Assembly: GCA_016869515.1 (NCBI GenBank)
Contig: VGDZ01000001.1
Span: 60,891 to 124,890 of the forward strand
Origin: Alphaproteobacteria bacterium
GTDB lineage: Bacteria > Pseudomonadota > Alphaproteobacteria > VGDZ01
Length of the DNA: 64,000 nt
Direction of reading: 5' to 3'
Shown here: positions 36,811-44,747 of the stretch, in pieces
Numbering within the stretch: the first letter of the stretch is position 1
Layout: each line of letters opens with the position of its first letter
Notes under the pieces: model-generated
Told to the model about the DNA's origin: nothing
Seen by the model: only the letters and a program-made list of their open reading frames with translations
Database searches by the model: none
Position numbers and translations under genes: made by a program

Positions 36811-37320
36811 TCAGGCGACGCTGCCGAAGGACTGGTCGCGCGCGCCTGCCGGCGGCCGCAGCCCGGCCAGATGGCAGCCTTGGACGATCGGCCCGCCCGG
36901 CAGCACGCCGTAGAGATATTTCATCCCGCCTTGAGCGGCGAAGCGCGCCTGCAGCGCATCGTGCAGCAGCCGCAGCCGCGGCGCGACCTCGTCCTTGTAG
37001 CAGCCCTGCAGGACGCGGATCACTTCGCAGATTTCGGCGGTCAGCGCGAGGCCGAGGGCTTGCGCCGCGCCTTCGGCCCGACCGCGCGACCAATCGGCCG
37101 GCGCGTCGGGGAAATCGGGATCGATCTCGGGCTGGCCGCTGGGATAAAGCAGATCGCCCATGCTGGGGACATAGCGGCGGCGGCGTTCGGGCTCCAACAC
37201 GAGCTTGGGCGGGCGCGGCGTCGGCCTTGCCGCGCGCACGGCCTTGCGCTTGGCGGCGGGTTTGCGGGCAGGCGTTTTGCGCGCGGTCTTGGTCCGGCTC
37301 GGCTTGCGCTTCTTGACCAT
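36811..37320 (-). CDS. DsrC-like protein with basic N-terminal tail and only one C-terminal arm cysteine
   Basis: A 169-residue protein. Residues 50-154 align with DsrC: PDAPADWSRGRAEG, LTAEICEVIRVL, then KYLYGVLPGGPIVQGCHLAG against KYLYQLFPYGPAKQACKIAG. Cys149 matches CysB of DsrC, but the CysA position is Ala160 and nine further residues follow. Residues 1-39 contain 17 Lys/Arg and no acidic residue, with repeated AARK/PARK-like steps as in histone H1-like tails. Two more cysteines are at 98 and 107. Translated 11 bases after the DUF4202-like gene. A regulatory or nucleic-acid-binding DsrC relative is suggested; this is inference. Confidence 0.85.
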   Translation of the reverse strand: MVKKRKPSRTKTARKTPARKPAAKRKAVRAARPTPRPPKLVLEPERRRRYVPSMGDLLYPSGQPEIDPDFPDAPADWSRGRAEGAAQALGLALTAEICEVIRVLQGCYKDEVAPRLRLLHDALQARFAAQGGMKYLYGVLPGGPIVQGCHLAGLRPPAGARDQSFGSVA

Positions 37321-37331
37321 GGCGTCCCTCT

Positions 37332-37976
37332 TCAATCGACGGCGTGCGCCGCCATCTTGGCCAGCGTCGCCGCCTCGCGCTCGATCGCCGCCAGCACCAG
37401 CCGCCGCGGCCGCTCGGCCAGGTCCAGCGCCAGCGCCGCCCGATGGCCCTTGGGCGACATCTTGCGCAGCGTCTTGGCGACGATGTCGACGATTTTGGCA
37501 TCTTCGTAATGGGCGTATTTGCGGTCGAACTCCTCGAAATAGTGTTCGAGGAAGACGACATCGACCACGTTCTCCAGCGCCTGCGATTCCTTGTCCTTCT
37601 TGAGCTGTTCCTTCTTCACCAGCATGCCGACGCGCGCGATCTCGGCCGCATCGTAGCCGTGCCCCGCCATCGCCTCGGCCAGGCAGGCGGCGTGATGCTC
37701 GCGGCAGGCGCGGCGCCATTCGTTGTAGCCCTCGCGGCCCTCGGCATAGCGTTCGCGCGGCACATCGAAGCGGCGAACGTGCTGGCCGCGGGCGGCGATG
37801 CGCAAAAGCTCGGATGCCTCGGGATACATCGCCGCCAAGCGCTCGGTCATGCGCCGCGCATAGGCGACCTCGAACGGCAACTCGTCCTCGCCGACTCGGA
37901 CGCGCCGGGGGTCGTCGGCATTGGCCGCGTCGATGGCGGCGATCACGGCGGCGAAACGGAGGTCGCGGTCCGTCAT
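37332..37976 (-). CDS. DUF4202-like protein
   Basis: A 214-residue soluble protein, first gene of a two-gene leftward operon with the DsrC-like protein. The His/Glu-rich helices (ARGQHVRRFDVPRERYAEGR, ACREHHAACLAEAM, VVFLEHYFEEFDRKY) resemble an HD-like helical fold and match my recollection of DUF4202; no catalytic role is known to me. It diverges from the YeeE/YedE transporter across an operator-like site, which ties it to sulfur metabolism. Family call moderately sure, function unknown. Confidence 0.75.
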   Translation of the reverse strand: MTDRDLRFAAVIAAIDAANADDPRRVRVGEDELPFEVAYARRMTERLAAMYPEASELLRIAARGQHVRRFDVPRERYAEGREGYNEWRRACREHHAACLAEAMAGHGYDAAEIARVGMLVKKEQLKKDKESQALENVVDVVFLEHYFEEFDRKYAHYEDAKIVDIVAKTLRKMSPKGHRAALALDLAERPRRLVLAAIEREAATLAKMAAHAVD

Positions 37977-38012
37977 GACGCGGCATCTTACCGGCGGCCG
38001 CGGCGATTTGAT

Positions 38013-38032
38013 ATATTCGAAAAATCGCATCT
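38013..38032. promoter_or_regulatory. Operator-like inverted repeat, DUF4202-dsrC2 / yeeE intergenic region
   Basis: ATATTCGAAAAATCGCATCT: left half ATATTC, 8-base spacer, right half GCATCT. The right half is weaker, but read on the other strand the centre CGAAAAAT coincides with the dsrA site. It lies midway in the 81-base gap between two divergent units; TTGATA at 38008-38013 could be part of a promoter. Confidence 0.5.
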
Positions 38033-38057
38033 GTCGGCAAGGCAGGGGAGTCGAGGC

Positions 38058-39161
38058 ATGGGCGAATGGGCGGTCACCGGCGTCGTCGGCTTGGGCGGAC
38101 TCGGTATCGGGCTCGTGTTCGGCGCCGTGGCGCAACGCACCAATTTCTGCACCATGGGCGGGATTTCGGATCAGCTGCTGATGGGCGACGGCAGGCGCTT
38201 GCGCACCTGGCTGCTGGCGACGGCGGTGGCGGTGATCGGCACCCAGGCGCTGGCCTCGGGCGGCGCGGTGGCGATCGACAAGTCGATCTACCTGACCGCC
38301 AATTTCGGCTGGGCCGGCGCGATCCTGGGCGGCCTCCTGTTTGGCTTCGGCATGACCCAGGCCGGGGGCTGCGGCAGCCGCACGCTGGTGCGGCTGGGCG
38401 CCGGCAATCTCAAGGCGCTGGTGGTGGCGCTGGTGCTGGGGTTGGTGGCCTATATGACGCTGCGCGGCCTGATCGCGCCGCTGCGGGTCCAACTCGAGGC
38501 CGCCACCAATCTCGATCTCAAGGCGCTGGGCCTCAAGACCCAACATCTCGGCGACATGATCGGACTCGGTTTTGGCCTGGCCGCCGAGACCGCGCGACGC
38601 GCCGTCGCCGTGGTCGCGGCCGCGGGCCTGCTCTGGTTCTGCTTCAAGGATGCGGATTTCCGTTCGAGCCCGCGCGACGTTTTCGCCGGGTTGGTGATCG
38701 GGCTGTGCAGCGTGGCGGGGTGGACGGTGACGGGCATTCTCGGCGCCGACGACTTCAACCCGGTGCCGCTGGTGTCGGTCACGCTGGTGGCGCCGGTCGG
38801 CGAAGGGCTGCAATACCTGATGACCTTCACCGGCGCGACCATCAGCTTCGGCGTCGCCGTGGCCGGCGGCATCGTGCTGGGCAGTTTCCTCGCCGCCATA
38901 TCCGGCGGCAGCTTCCGGCTCGAAGGCTTTGCCGACCGCGCCGATCTGCTGCGCCATCTCGGCGGCGGCGCGCTGATGGGCTTGGGCGGCGTGCTGGCGC
39001 TGGGCTGCACCATCGGCCAGGGCGTGACCGGCATGGGCACTTTGGCCGCGGGCAGCCTGTTGGCGTTGGGTTCGATCCTGGCCGGCGGCGCGATCGGCGT
39101 GAAGTACCTGGAGGAAGGCTCGCTTGGCGGCGCGCTGCGCGCGCTGGCGGCACGGAACTAG
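38058..39161 (+). CDS. YeeE/YedE family sulfur-compound transporter
   Basis: A 367-residue membrane protein with about nine to ten helices. Family hallmarks are the cysteine segments AQRTNFCTMGGISD near residue 28, TQAGGCGSRTLVRLGAGN near 105, and ALGCTIGQGVTGM near 315, the last two being the GxCGxR-type loops conserved in thiosulfate-uptake members (TsuA). It would bring thiosulfate or a sulfane compound to the cytoplasmic Dsr pathway. Single gene, ending at a palindromic repeat. Confidence 0.92.
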   Translation: MGEWAVTGVVGLGGLGIGLVFGAVAQRTNFCTMGGISDQLLMGDGRRLRTWLLATAVAVIGTQALASGGAVAIDKSIYLTANFGWAGAILGGLLFGFGMTQAGGCGSRTLVRLGAGNLKALVVALVLGLVAYMTLRGLIAPLRVQLEAATNLDLKALGLKTQHLGDMIGLGFGLAAETARRAVAVVAAAGLLWFCFKDADFRSSPRDVFAGLVIGLCSVAGWTVTGILGADDFNPVPLVSVTLVAPVGEGLQYLMTFTGATISFGVAVAGGIVLGSFLAAISGGSFRLEGFADRADLLRHLGGGALMGLGGVLALGCTIGQGVTGMGTLAAGSLLALGSILAGGAIGVKYLEEGSLGGALRALAARN

Positions 39162-39164
39162 GGC

Positions 39165-39298
39165 GTGATCGATCCGTCTTGAATCCTGGGATTCAAGACA
39201 GATCGCGGATCGTGCCCGCGTATCCCGCTCTGGACCAGAATTCACGGTTCATAGGGAATCGCGGCCGCGATTCCCTATGAACCGATCGCGGTCTCGTT
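39165..39298. repeat. Intergenic palindromic repeat, copy B, with perfect 38-base palindrome
   Basis: Following the transporter stop, GTCTTGAATC (39176-39185) pairs with GATTCAAGAC (39190-39199) across a 4-base loop. Then comes TATCCCGCTCTGGACC shared with copy C, and a perfect palindrome at 39246-39283 with half GGTTCATAGGGAATCGCGG. No T-run follows the first hairpin, so it is not a standard terminator. The same architecture is found at copies A and C. Confidence 0.78.
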
Positions 39299-39312
39299 CG
39301 AACGCGGCCGGC

Positions 39313-40269
39313 TCAGACTCCGCCGGCGCCGGCGCGCGCCCGCGCCACCGCGCCCTGAAGCACGTCGCGTTTCAGCGCCACGGTGGGTTCGTTGAACAGC
39401 ACGTTCTTCAGCCAGTCGAAACCCAGCCGCAGCAGCGCCTCGTCGTCAACCTTGATCTGCGCCATCGCCGCCCGGTCGATGTCGTAGGTGGCGAGGAACC
39501 GGGTTTCGAACACGAAGCGCCGGAAACGGTCGACATCGGTCGAGACCATGAAGAACATCTGCCGCGCCTGGATCGAGGGCGTCTTGCCCATCGGCCCGCC
39601 CAGCGTCTTCCATGACGCCAGTTTCATCAGGATGTCGACCCAGCCGCGATTGACCTCCTCGTACTCGGCCACGGCCTGTTCGCTGCGGAACTCGGCCACG
39701 CTTTGGGTCGCCGTTTCGGCGTGGCCTTGACAGTGGGCCTCTTTCACCAGGAAGTGGAAATCCTCCTTGGCCGGCGAATCCTTCAATTTGTGCGAAACCA
39801 GGCCGAGCGGATAGTAGCGGCAGGTCAGCGGCCGGTCGCTGTAGACCGAACAGCCCTCGGCCACCATGAAGCCGCAAGCGCCCTTGCCGTCCTCGCCCGC
39901 CATCTTCAGCTTCGCCACCGGCATGTCGCTGGGCTCGTGGACCGCCGGCACGGTGTGGCGTTCCAGCAGTTCGGCCGGGCGGATGCCGAGTCGGCGGCTG
40001 AGGCGAAGGATGTCGTGCGGCGTCAGCGTGACGTCGGCGCCGTGACAGCAGGCGTTCCAGCAGGCGACGCCGCGATGGCAGCGGAAGGCGAAGCGGTCGT
40101 CGGGCGCGAGCCGCACCGGCGTCACCGGCCCCGCCGCCTGGGCGCGGACGCCGGCGAACATCTTCATGCTGGCATCGCCCTCGGCCGCCTGCCGCTGGGC
40201 GTGCTGGGCGGCCTCGGCCTCTTCCTCCGGGCTGAGGGGCAGGTCGTCTTGCTTACGGTCGCCGGTCAT
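39313..40269 (-). CDS. YkgJ-family cysteine cluster protein
   Basis: A 318-residue protein with the cysteine cluster typical of the YkgJ (CxxxCxxCC) family: CHRGVACWNACC near residue 63, GACGFM, EGCSVYSDRPLTCRYYP near 140. These Cys are thought to bind zinc or an iron-sulfur cluster; function is unknown. The ATG at 40269 is preferred over 40275 because GAGGGA stands 6 bases before it. It lies downstream of aprBA on the same strand but behind a strong terminator. Confidence 0.88.
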   Translation of the reverse strand: MTGDRKQDDLPLSPEEEAEAAQHAQRQAAEGDASMKMFAGVRAQAAGPVTPVRLAPDDRFAFRCHRGVACWNACCHGADVTLTPHDILRLSRRLGIRPAELLERHTVPAVHEPSDMPVAKLKMAGEDGKGACGFMVAEGCSVYSDRPLTCRYYPLGLVSHKLKDSPAKEDFHFLVKEAHCQGHAETATQSVAEFRSEQAVAEYEEVNRGWVDILMKLASWKTLGGPMGKTPSIQARQMFFMVSTDVDRFRRFVFETRFLATYDIDRAAMAQIKVDDEALLRLGFDWLKNVLFNEPTVALKRDVLQGAVARARAGAGGV

Positions 40270-40298
40270 GCGCATTCCCTCGATCGCAGGCCGGATTC

Positions 40299-40335
40299 AA
40301 AAGAAAAGCGGGGCGCCGGTCAATCGGCGCCCCGC
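40299..40335 (-). terminator. Rho-independent terminator of aprBA
   Basis: Read leftward, GCGGGGCGCCG pairs perfectly over 11 bases with CGGCGCCCCGC (40308-40318 and 40325-40335, 6-base loop) and is followed by TTTTCTTTT. It stands 19 bases after the aprA stop and is the clearest intrinsic terminator in the window. Confidence 0.9.
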
Positions 40336-40353
40336 CCTCCCGGTCACTTGGGT

Positions 40354-42276
40354 TCAGTGCTTGGCGCCGCCGTAGATCTTGGGCACCAGGTCGACGTGCT
40401 TCTTCTTCATCATGGTCCACTGCTTGGTATCGGGATCCATGCGCGAATTGACGAAGCACTTCCAGTTGGCCTCGTCCAGCTTGGGGAAGTCGGCGCGATA
40501 GAAGAAGCCGGGGTAGCGCGTCTCCTCGCGGAACAGGATGTGCCGCAGATGCGCCTCGGCGGCGATGATGCGGTGGTAGTTCTCCCACGCCCGCAGCAGC
40601 TCGTGCAGGTCCTTGGCCCGCATCTTGAGCGAGTCTTCCTTGAGCATGGTCAGGTATTGCAGGCCCATGTTCAGGAGCTTGCCGTTGGTCTGGTAGTAGG
40701 TCGACACCCCGGCCACGTACTCGTCCATCAGCTTCTGCAGGCGCATCTGCAGGATGCGCGGCAGGATGTAATGCGGGTTGATGTCCTCGTGGGTGGTCTT
40801 GTCCTTGTGCTCGATGTAGTTGCGCACCGGCAGGTAGATTTCCTCGGCGATGGCCTTGATGTCGGCCTTGAAGGCCGGGGCATGGCTCTTGTTGTCGCGG
40901 ACGAACTTGACCATCGCCTTGGCGGCGATGCGGCCTTCGGTGTGCGAGCCCGAGGAGAACTTGTGGCCCGAGGCGCCGACGCCGTCGCCGGCGGTGAACA
41001 GGCCCTTGACCGTGGTCATGCGGTTGTAGCCCCACTTCCACTCGGCCGGCGAGTTGAGGTCCTCGGGACCCGACACCCAGATGCCGCAGCAGCCCGAATG
41101 GCTGCCCAGCAGGTAGGGCTCGGTCGGCATCAGCTCGGAGGCGGTCTCCTCGGGGCGGATGTTCATGCCCGCCCAGACGCCGGCCTGGCCGATGCACATG
41201 TCGAGGAAGTCCTCCCATGCCTCGGCTTCGAGATGCTTGACCTCCTTGGGCGTCATGTTGGCGGCCAGCGCCTTCATCGCCGTCGGGGTGTCCATCAGGA
41301 TCGGGCCGCGGCCCTCCTTCATCTCGTGCAGCATGGCGTGGTTGCGCAGGCAGGTCGGCACCACCGCCGCCTTGTCGTAGGGCGCGAAGTCGGCCAGCAT
41401 GTGGGCGTTCTTCTTGACGTAGTCCTCGCCGAAACCGTTGGTGGCCTTGGACTTGAACAGCAGGAACCACGCGCCGACCGGCCCGTAGCCGTCCTTGAAG
41501 CGCGCCGGGACGAAGCGGTTTTCCATCATCGTCATCTCGGCGCCGGCCTCGGCCGCCATGGCGTAGGTCGAGCCCGCGTTCCACACCGGATACCAGGTGC
41601 GGCCCATGCCTTCGCCGGTCGAACGCGGCCGGAAGACGTTGACCGCGCCGCCGGCGACGATCAGCACGGCGCTGGCGCGGAAGACGTAGATCTTGTTTTC
41701 TCGCACCGAGAAGCCGACCGCGCCGGCGATGCGGTTCGGTTCCTTGGCGTCGAGCAGCAATTTGACGATGAAGACGCGCTCGAAGATGTTCTCCATCCCC
41801 AGCGCCTTCTTCGCCGCCTCGGCGACGATGGTCTTGTAGCTCTCGCCGTTGATCATGATCTGCCAGCGGCCCGAGCGGATCGGCTTGCCGCCGTCCTTGA
41901 GCGCGACGCCCTCGGTCTCCTTGGTCTTCCAGATCGGCAGGCCCCATTCCTCGAACAGGTGCACGGTGCCGTCGACGTGGCGGCCGACGTCGAACACCAG
42001 GTCGTCGCGGGTGATGCCCATCAGATCGGCCGAGACCATGCGCACATAGTCCTCGGGCGAGTTCTCGCCGAGATAGGTGTTGATCGCCGACAGGCCCTGC
42101 GCCACCGCGCCCGAGCGGTCCATCGCCGCCTTGTCGACCAGCGTCACCTTGACGTCCGGTCCGACCCAGCGCTTGGCTTCGTAGGCCGCGCCGCAGGCGG
42201 CCATGCCGCCGCCGACGATCAGGATGTCGGTCTTGTACTCGACGATTTCGGGATTGCCGAAGGTGCCTTGGGTCAT
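40354..42276 (-). CDS. aprA: Adenylylsulfate (APS) reductase, alpha subunit
   Basis: A 640-residue FAD subunit of cytoplasmic AprBA, working in reverse to make APS from sulfite and AMP. The FAD fingerprint LIVGGGMAACGAAYEAKRW is at residue 19, with DKAAMDRSGAVAQGLSAIN following, and NRFVPARFKDGYGPVGAW and ENYHRIIAAEAHLRHI carry residues conserved for substrate binding. Follows aprB by 52 bases and ends at a terminator. Length is normal. Confidence 0.98.
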   Translation of the reverse strand: MTQGTFGNPEIVEYKTDILIVGGGMAACGAAYEAKRWVGPDVKVTLVDKAAMDRSGAVAQGLSAINTYLGENSPEDYVRMVSADLMGITRDDLVFDVGRHVDGTVHLFEEWGLPIWKTKETEGVALKDGGKPIRSGRWQIMINGESYKTIVAEAAKKALGMENIFERVFIVKLLLDAKEPNRIAGAVGFSVRENKIYVFRASAVLIVAGGAVNVFRPRSTGEGMGRTWYPVWNAGSTYAMAAEAGAEMTMMENRFVPARFKDGYGPVGAWFLLFKSKATNGFGEDYVKKNAHMLADFAPYDKAAVVPTCLRNHAMLHEMKEGRGPILMDTPTAMKALAANMTPKEVKHLEAEAWEDFLDMCIGQAGVWAGMNIRPEETASELMPTEPYLLGSHSGCCGIWVSGPEDLNSPAEWKWGYNRMTTVKGLFTAGDGVGASGHKFSSGSHTEGRIAAKAMVKFVRDNKSHAPAFKADIKAIAEEIYLPVRNYIEHKDKTTHEDINPHYILPRILQMRLQKLMDEYVAGVSTYYQTNGKLLNMGLQYLTMLKEDSLKMRAKDLHELLRAWENYHRIIAAEAHLRHILFREETRYPGFFYRADFPKLDEANWKCFVNSRMDPDTKQWTMMKKKHVDLVPKIYGGAKH

Positions 42277-42328
42277 GACGTGCCCTTGTCTCTCAATGCT
42301 ATGCGACGAGCGATCGGATCGTGGCGGT

Positions 42329-42751
42329 TCAGATCACCGGCAGCCGCTGGTTGGCCTCGGTGAACAGCAGCGGGCTATCGAGATCGCCCGCCGGCGGCTT
42401 GTCGGCATAGGGGTCGATCGAGCCCACCGGCGTGGTGCGGTTGGGGAACTTGAAACGCTTGACCTCGCCGTCGCGGAACTTGATGGTCCACATGATCGAA
42501 TTGTCGGTGCGCATCGGGATCACGGCGCCGCCCATCGGCACCCAGTCCTGGAACGAGCGCACCTCGATCGCCTGCTGCGGGCAGGCCTTGACGCAGCACT
42601 GGCATTCCCAGCACTGGTCGGGTTCCTGGTTGTAGGCCTTCATCCGCGCGACATCGAGCTTCATCAGGTCGTGCGGGCAGATGTACATGCAGGCGGTGAC
42701 TTGCCCGCCCTTGCAGCCGTCGCACTTCTCGGTGTGAACGAATGTCGGCAT
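42329..42751 (-). CDS. aprB: Adenylylsulfate reductase, beta (iron-sulfur) subunit
   Basis: A 140-residue ferredoxin-like subunit with two [4Fe-4S] motifs: CDGCKGGQVTACMYICP and CWECQCCVKACP; the tail (WTIKFRDGEVKRFKFPNR) wraps around AprA in known structures. It channels electrons between AprA FAD and the Qmo partner. ATG at 42751; an operator-like site lies 141 bases upstream. Confidence 0.98.
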   Translation of the reverse strand: MPTFVHTEKCDGCKGGQVTACMYICPHDLMKLDVARMKAYNQEPDQCWECQCCVKACPQQAIEVRSFQDWVPMGGAVIPMRTDNSIMWTIKFRDGEVKRFKFPNRTTPVGSIDPYADKPPAGDLDSPLLFTEANQRLPVI

Positions 42752-42891
42752 CGTGGTCGTCCTGGCTATGGTTGATTCCGGGCCATGACTCGAGCGTGCG
42801 GACGCTCCACCCCGGAAATTCCTCCCCCGCTGATGCACCTCGCGCTCGACCCGAAACCGGCCGGAAACGAGGCAAATCCACCCCAAAATTC

Positions 42892-42911
42892 ACATTCAAT
42901 TTTTAATATAT
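42892..42911. promoter_or_regulatory. Operator-like repeat upstream of aprBA
   Basis: ACATTCAATTTTTAATATAT: left half ACATTC, 8-base spacer AATTTTTA, right half ATATAT. Sixteen of the bases from ATTC to ATATGA agree with the dsrA site (ATTC-TATTTTTC-GTATATGA). It lies in the gap between the ankyrin gene stop and aprB, the only AT-rich part there. Confidence 0.5.
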
Positions 42912-42928
42912 GAAACCACAATGCGGAG

Positions 42929-43438
42929 TCAACAATGATTTCCGGGGCCGGCACCGCGCAGCAGCGCCGCGATCGCGTCCTGGCCCTTGGCCGACGCCAG
43001 ATCGAGCGCGCTCTTGCCCTTGTGATCGCGCGCCGAGGCGTCGGCTCCGGCCGCCAACAGCAGCTTGACGCAGTCCGGCACGCGCCGCGCCACCGCCCAG
43101 ATCAGCGCCGTGGCGCCGTTGGCATCGCGCGCATTGACGTCCAGCCCGGCGGCGACGAAGGCGGCGACGAAGGCGGCGACGATCGCCGAGCTGCCGGTCT
43201 TGGCGGCCTCGATCAGGTTCTGCTCGGGCGCGCGCCGGGTCGGCCAGGCGCCGACCGCGTCGAACATCGGCTCGCCGTTTTGAATTCGGCGCACCATGGG
43301 ATGATAAGGCGTGGCTTGGGTGTCGACCACCGCCGTGCCTTCGCCCATTTCGCGCGCCACTTTGAGGGCGATGTCCTCGCTGTCGTAGCCGACCGGCGCC
43401 AGCTTGGCGCCGACGACGTAGAAGCGCCGTGCGGTCAT
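42929..43438 (-). CDS. Ankyrin-repeat protein coupled to sat
   Basis: A 169-residue protein. Residues 1-65 form an unrecognised N-terminal part ([35 protein letters not shown]); residues about 73-162 hold two to three ankyrin repeats ([20 protein letters not shown] and [20 protein letters not shown]). Its ATG overlaps the sat stop (ATGA). An internal 12-base triplication gives [10 protein letters not shown] in the linker. Probably a protein-interaction module acting with sulfur enzymes; the partner is unknown. Confidence 0.82.
   Translation of the reverse strand: MTARRFYVVGAKLAPVGYDSEDIALKVAREMGEGTAVVDTQATPYHPMVRRIQNGEPMFDAVGAWPTRRAPEQNLIEAAKTGSSAIVAAFVAAFVAAGLDVNARDANGATALIWAVARRVPDCVKLLLAAGADASARDHKGKSALDLASAKGQDAIAALLRGAGPGNHC
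43149..43184. repeat. 12-base tandem repeat (3 copies) inside the ankyrin gene
   Basis: GCGGCGACGAAG occurs at 43149-43160 and 43161-43172, and with two differences at 43173-43184. It is in frame and duplicates a four-residue step (FVAA) of the ankyrin protein. Confidence 0.8.
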
Positions 43439-44610
43439 CGCCCGGTCTGGCTGTAATACTCCTGCAGCACGGCGACGACCTCGGGGCGGCTGAACTCGTC
43501 GGGAATCTTCTCGCGCTTGGCGAACATCTCGCGCAGCCGCGTGCCCGAAATCTCCAGCCGGTGTTCGGCGCCGTGCGGACAGGTGCGGGCGGTGGCCATG
43601 CCGTCGCACTTATAGCAGTAGAATGTGACGTCGATCTTGAGCGGCTGAATCGCCAGGCTGCCGGCGGGCAGGGTGTCGAAGATGCGCTGGGCATCGAGCG
43701 GGCCGTAGTAGCTGCCGACGCCGGCGTGGTCGCGGCCGATGACCAGGTGCGAGCAGCCGAAATTTTGCCGGAACAGGGCATGCAGCAGCGCCTCGCGCGG
43801 GCCGCCATAGCGCATCTCGATCGGATAGCCGGCTTGGATGTAGGTGCCGGGGACGAAATACTTCTCGGTCAGCGCGTCGATCGCCTTGACCCGTACTTCG
43901 GCCGGGATGTCGCCGGCCTTGAGCGCGCCCAGCACTTGATGGATCAGCACCCCGTCGCAGACTTCGATCGCGATCTTGGCCAGATGTTCGTGGCTGCGAT
44001 GCATCGGATTGCGGGTCTGGAAGGCGGCGACCCGGCTCCAGCCCTTGGCGCGGAACAGTTCGCGGGTCTCCGCCGGCCGGTAGTAGAGTCCTTGGTACTG
44101 CCGGGGATAGGCGCCCTCGCTCAGCGCCGTCACCCGCCCCGCCAGGTTGACCTCGCCCTGGGCCAAGACCTTGGCCACGCCCGGATGCTTTTGATCGTCG
44201 GTGCCGAACACCTGGCGGCTCTCGAAGACCTTGTCGATGTCGTATTTCTCGGCGACTTCGAGCAGGCCCATGGTCTCGCCGGAGTCCTGATCGAACAGCG
44301 CCACCGTCTCGCCCGGCTTGATCGAATCCGCCAATGTCTTGTCGCATGACAAGGTGATCGGGATCGGCCAGAACAACCCGTTGGCCAGCTTCATCTCGGC
44401 GCAAGCGCGGCGCCAATCGTCATGCCCCATGAAGCCGTCCAGCGGGGTATAGGCGCCCATCCCCAACATCAGGAAATCCGAGGTCTCGCGGCTGGTCATC
44501 GGCACGCGCTTCAGGCCGACGGCGCGACGCAGCGACTCGCCGCGCGCCCCCTCGGCCTGCAACAAAGGCTTGAGCGATCCGCCGCCATGTGGCGGGACGA
44601 GCGTAGACAT
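43435..44610 (-). CDS. sat: ATP sulfurylase (dissimilatory, Sat type)
   Basis: A 391-residue homo-oligomeric Sat enzyme converting APS and pyrophosphate to sulfate and ATP in sulfur oxidisers. The nucleotide-binding motif [12 protein letters not shown] starts at residue 198, [12 protein letters not shown] follows near 290, and the C-terminal zinc-type motif [16 protein letters not shown] is near 340. It heads a unit with the ankyrin gene and diverges from qmoA across a palindromic operator. Confidence 0.98.
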   Translation of the reverse strand: MSTLVPPHGGGSLKPLLQAEGARGESLRRAVGLKRVPMTSRETSDFLMLGMGAYTPLDGFMGHDDWRRACAEMKLANGLFWPIPITLSCDKTLADSIKPGETVALFDQDSGETMGLLEVAEKYDIDKVFESRQVFGTDDQKHPGVAKVLAQGEVNLAGRVTALSEGAYPRQYQGLYYRPAETRELFRAKGWSRVAAFQTRNPMHRSHEHLAKIAIEVCDGVLIHQVLGALKAGDIPAEVRVKAIDALTEKYFVPGTYIQAGYPIEMRYGGPREALLHALFRQNFGCSHLVIGRDHAGVGSYYGPLDAQRIFDTLPAGSLAIQPLKIDVTFYCYKCDGMATARTCPHGAEHRLEISGTRLREMFAKREKIPDEFSRPEVVAVLQEYYSQTGR

Positions 44611-44665
44611 GAGGCTTCCCCGGATAGTTCTTATAGGTATTGGGCCGAAACGCGGTTGACCAGAT

Positions 44666-44685
44666 ACATTCGATTATCAGAATAT
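44666..44685. promoter_or_regulatory. Operator-like inverted repeat between sat and qmoA (perfect ATTC-N8-GAAT)
   Basis: ACATTCGATTATCAGAATAT contains ATTC (44668-44671), 8 bases, and GAAT (44680-44683), an exact match to the SqrR/BigR-type operator core. Flanking bases extend the symmetry (ATACATTC / GAATATGT). TTGACC at 44656-44661 upstream could be a -35 for qmoA. It is the best of the four sites in the island. Confidence 0.7.
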
Positions 44686-44747
44686 GTTTCGCGCCGAGCC
44701 TTCGTCAATTGGCGTCAGGCGATCGAGGCCGAGTTCGAGGGGAAGTA

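Noticed and set aside
39176..39199. Hairpin after the YeeE/YedE gene as an intrinsic terminator
   Set aside because: The stem is perfect but no T-run follows on either strand; it belongs to the palindromic repeat family instead.
39703..42363. 886-codon open frame on the plus strand opposite aprBA
   Set aside because: It is the antisense shadow of aprA/aprB in GC-rich DNA; composition is Asp/Gly/His/Arg-rich low complexity and no domain is recognisable.
43149..43184. Tandem units in the ankyrin gene as a CRISPR or mobile element
   Set aside because: Units are 12 bases without spacers and keep the reading frame; a simple coding repeat.
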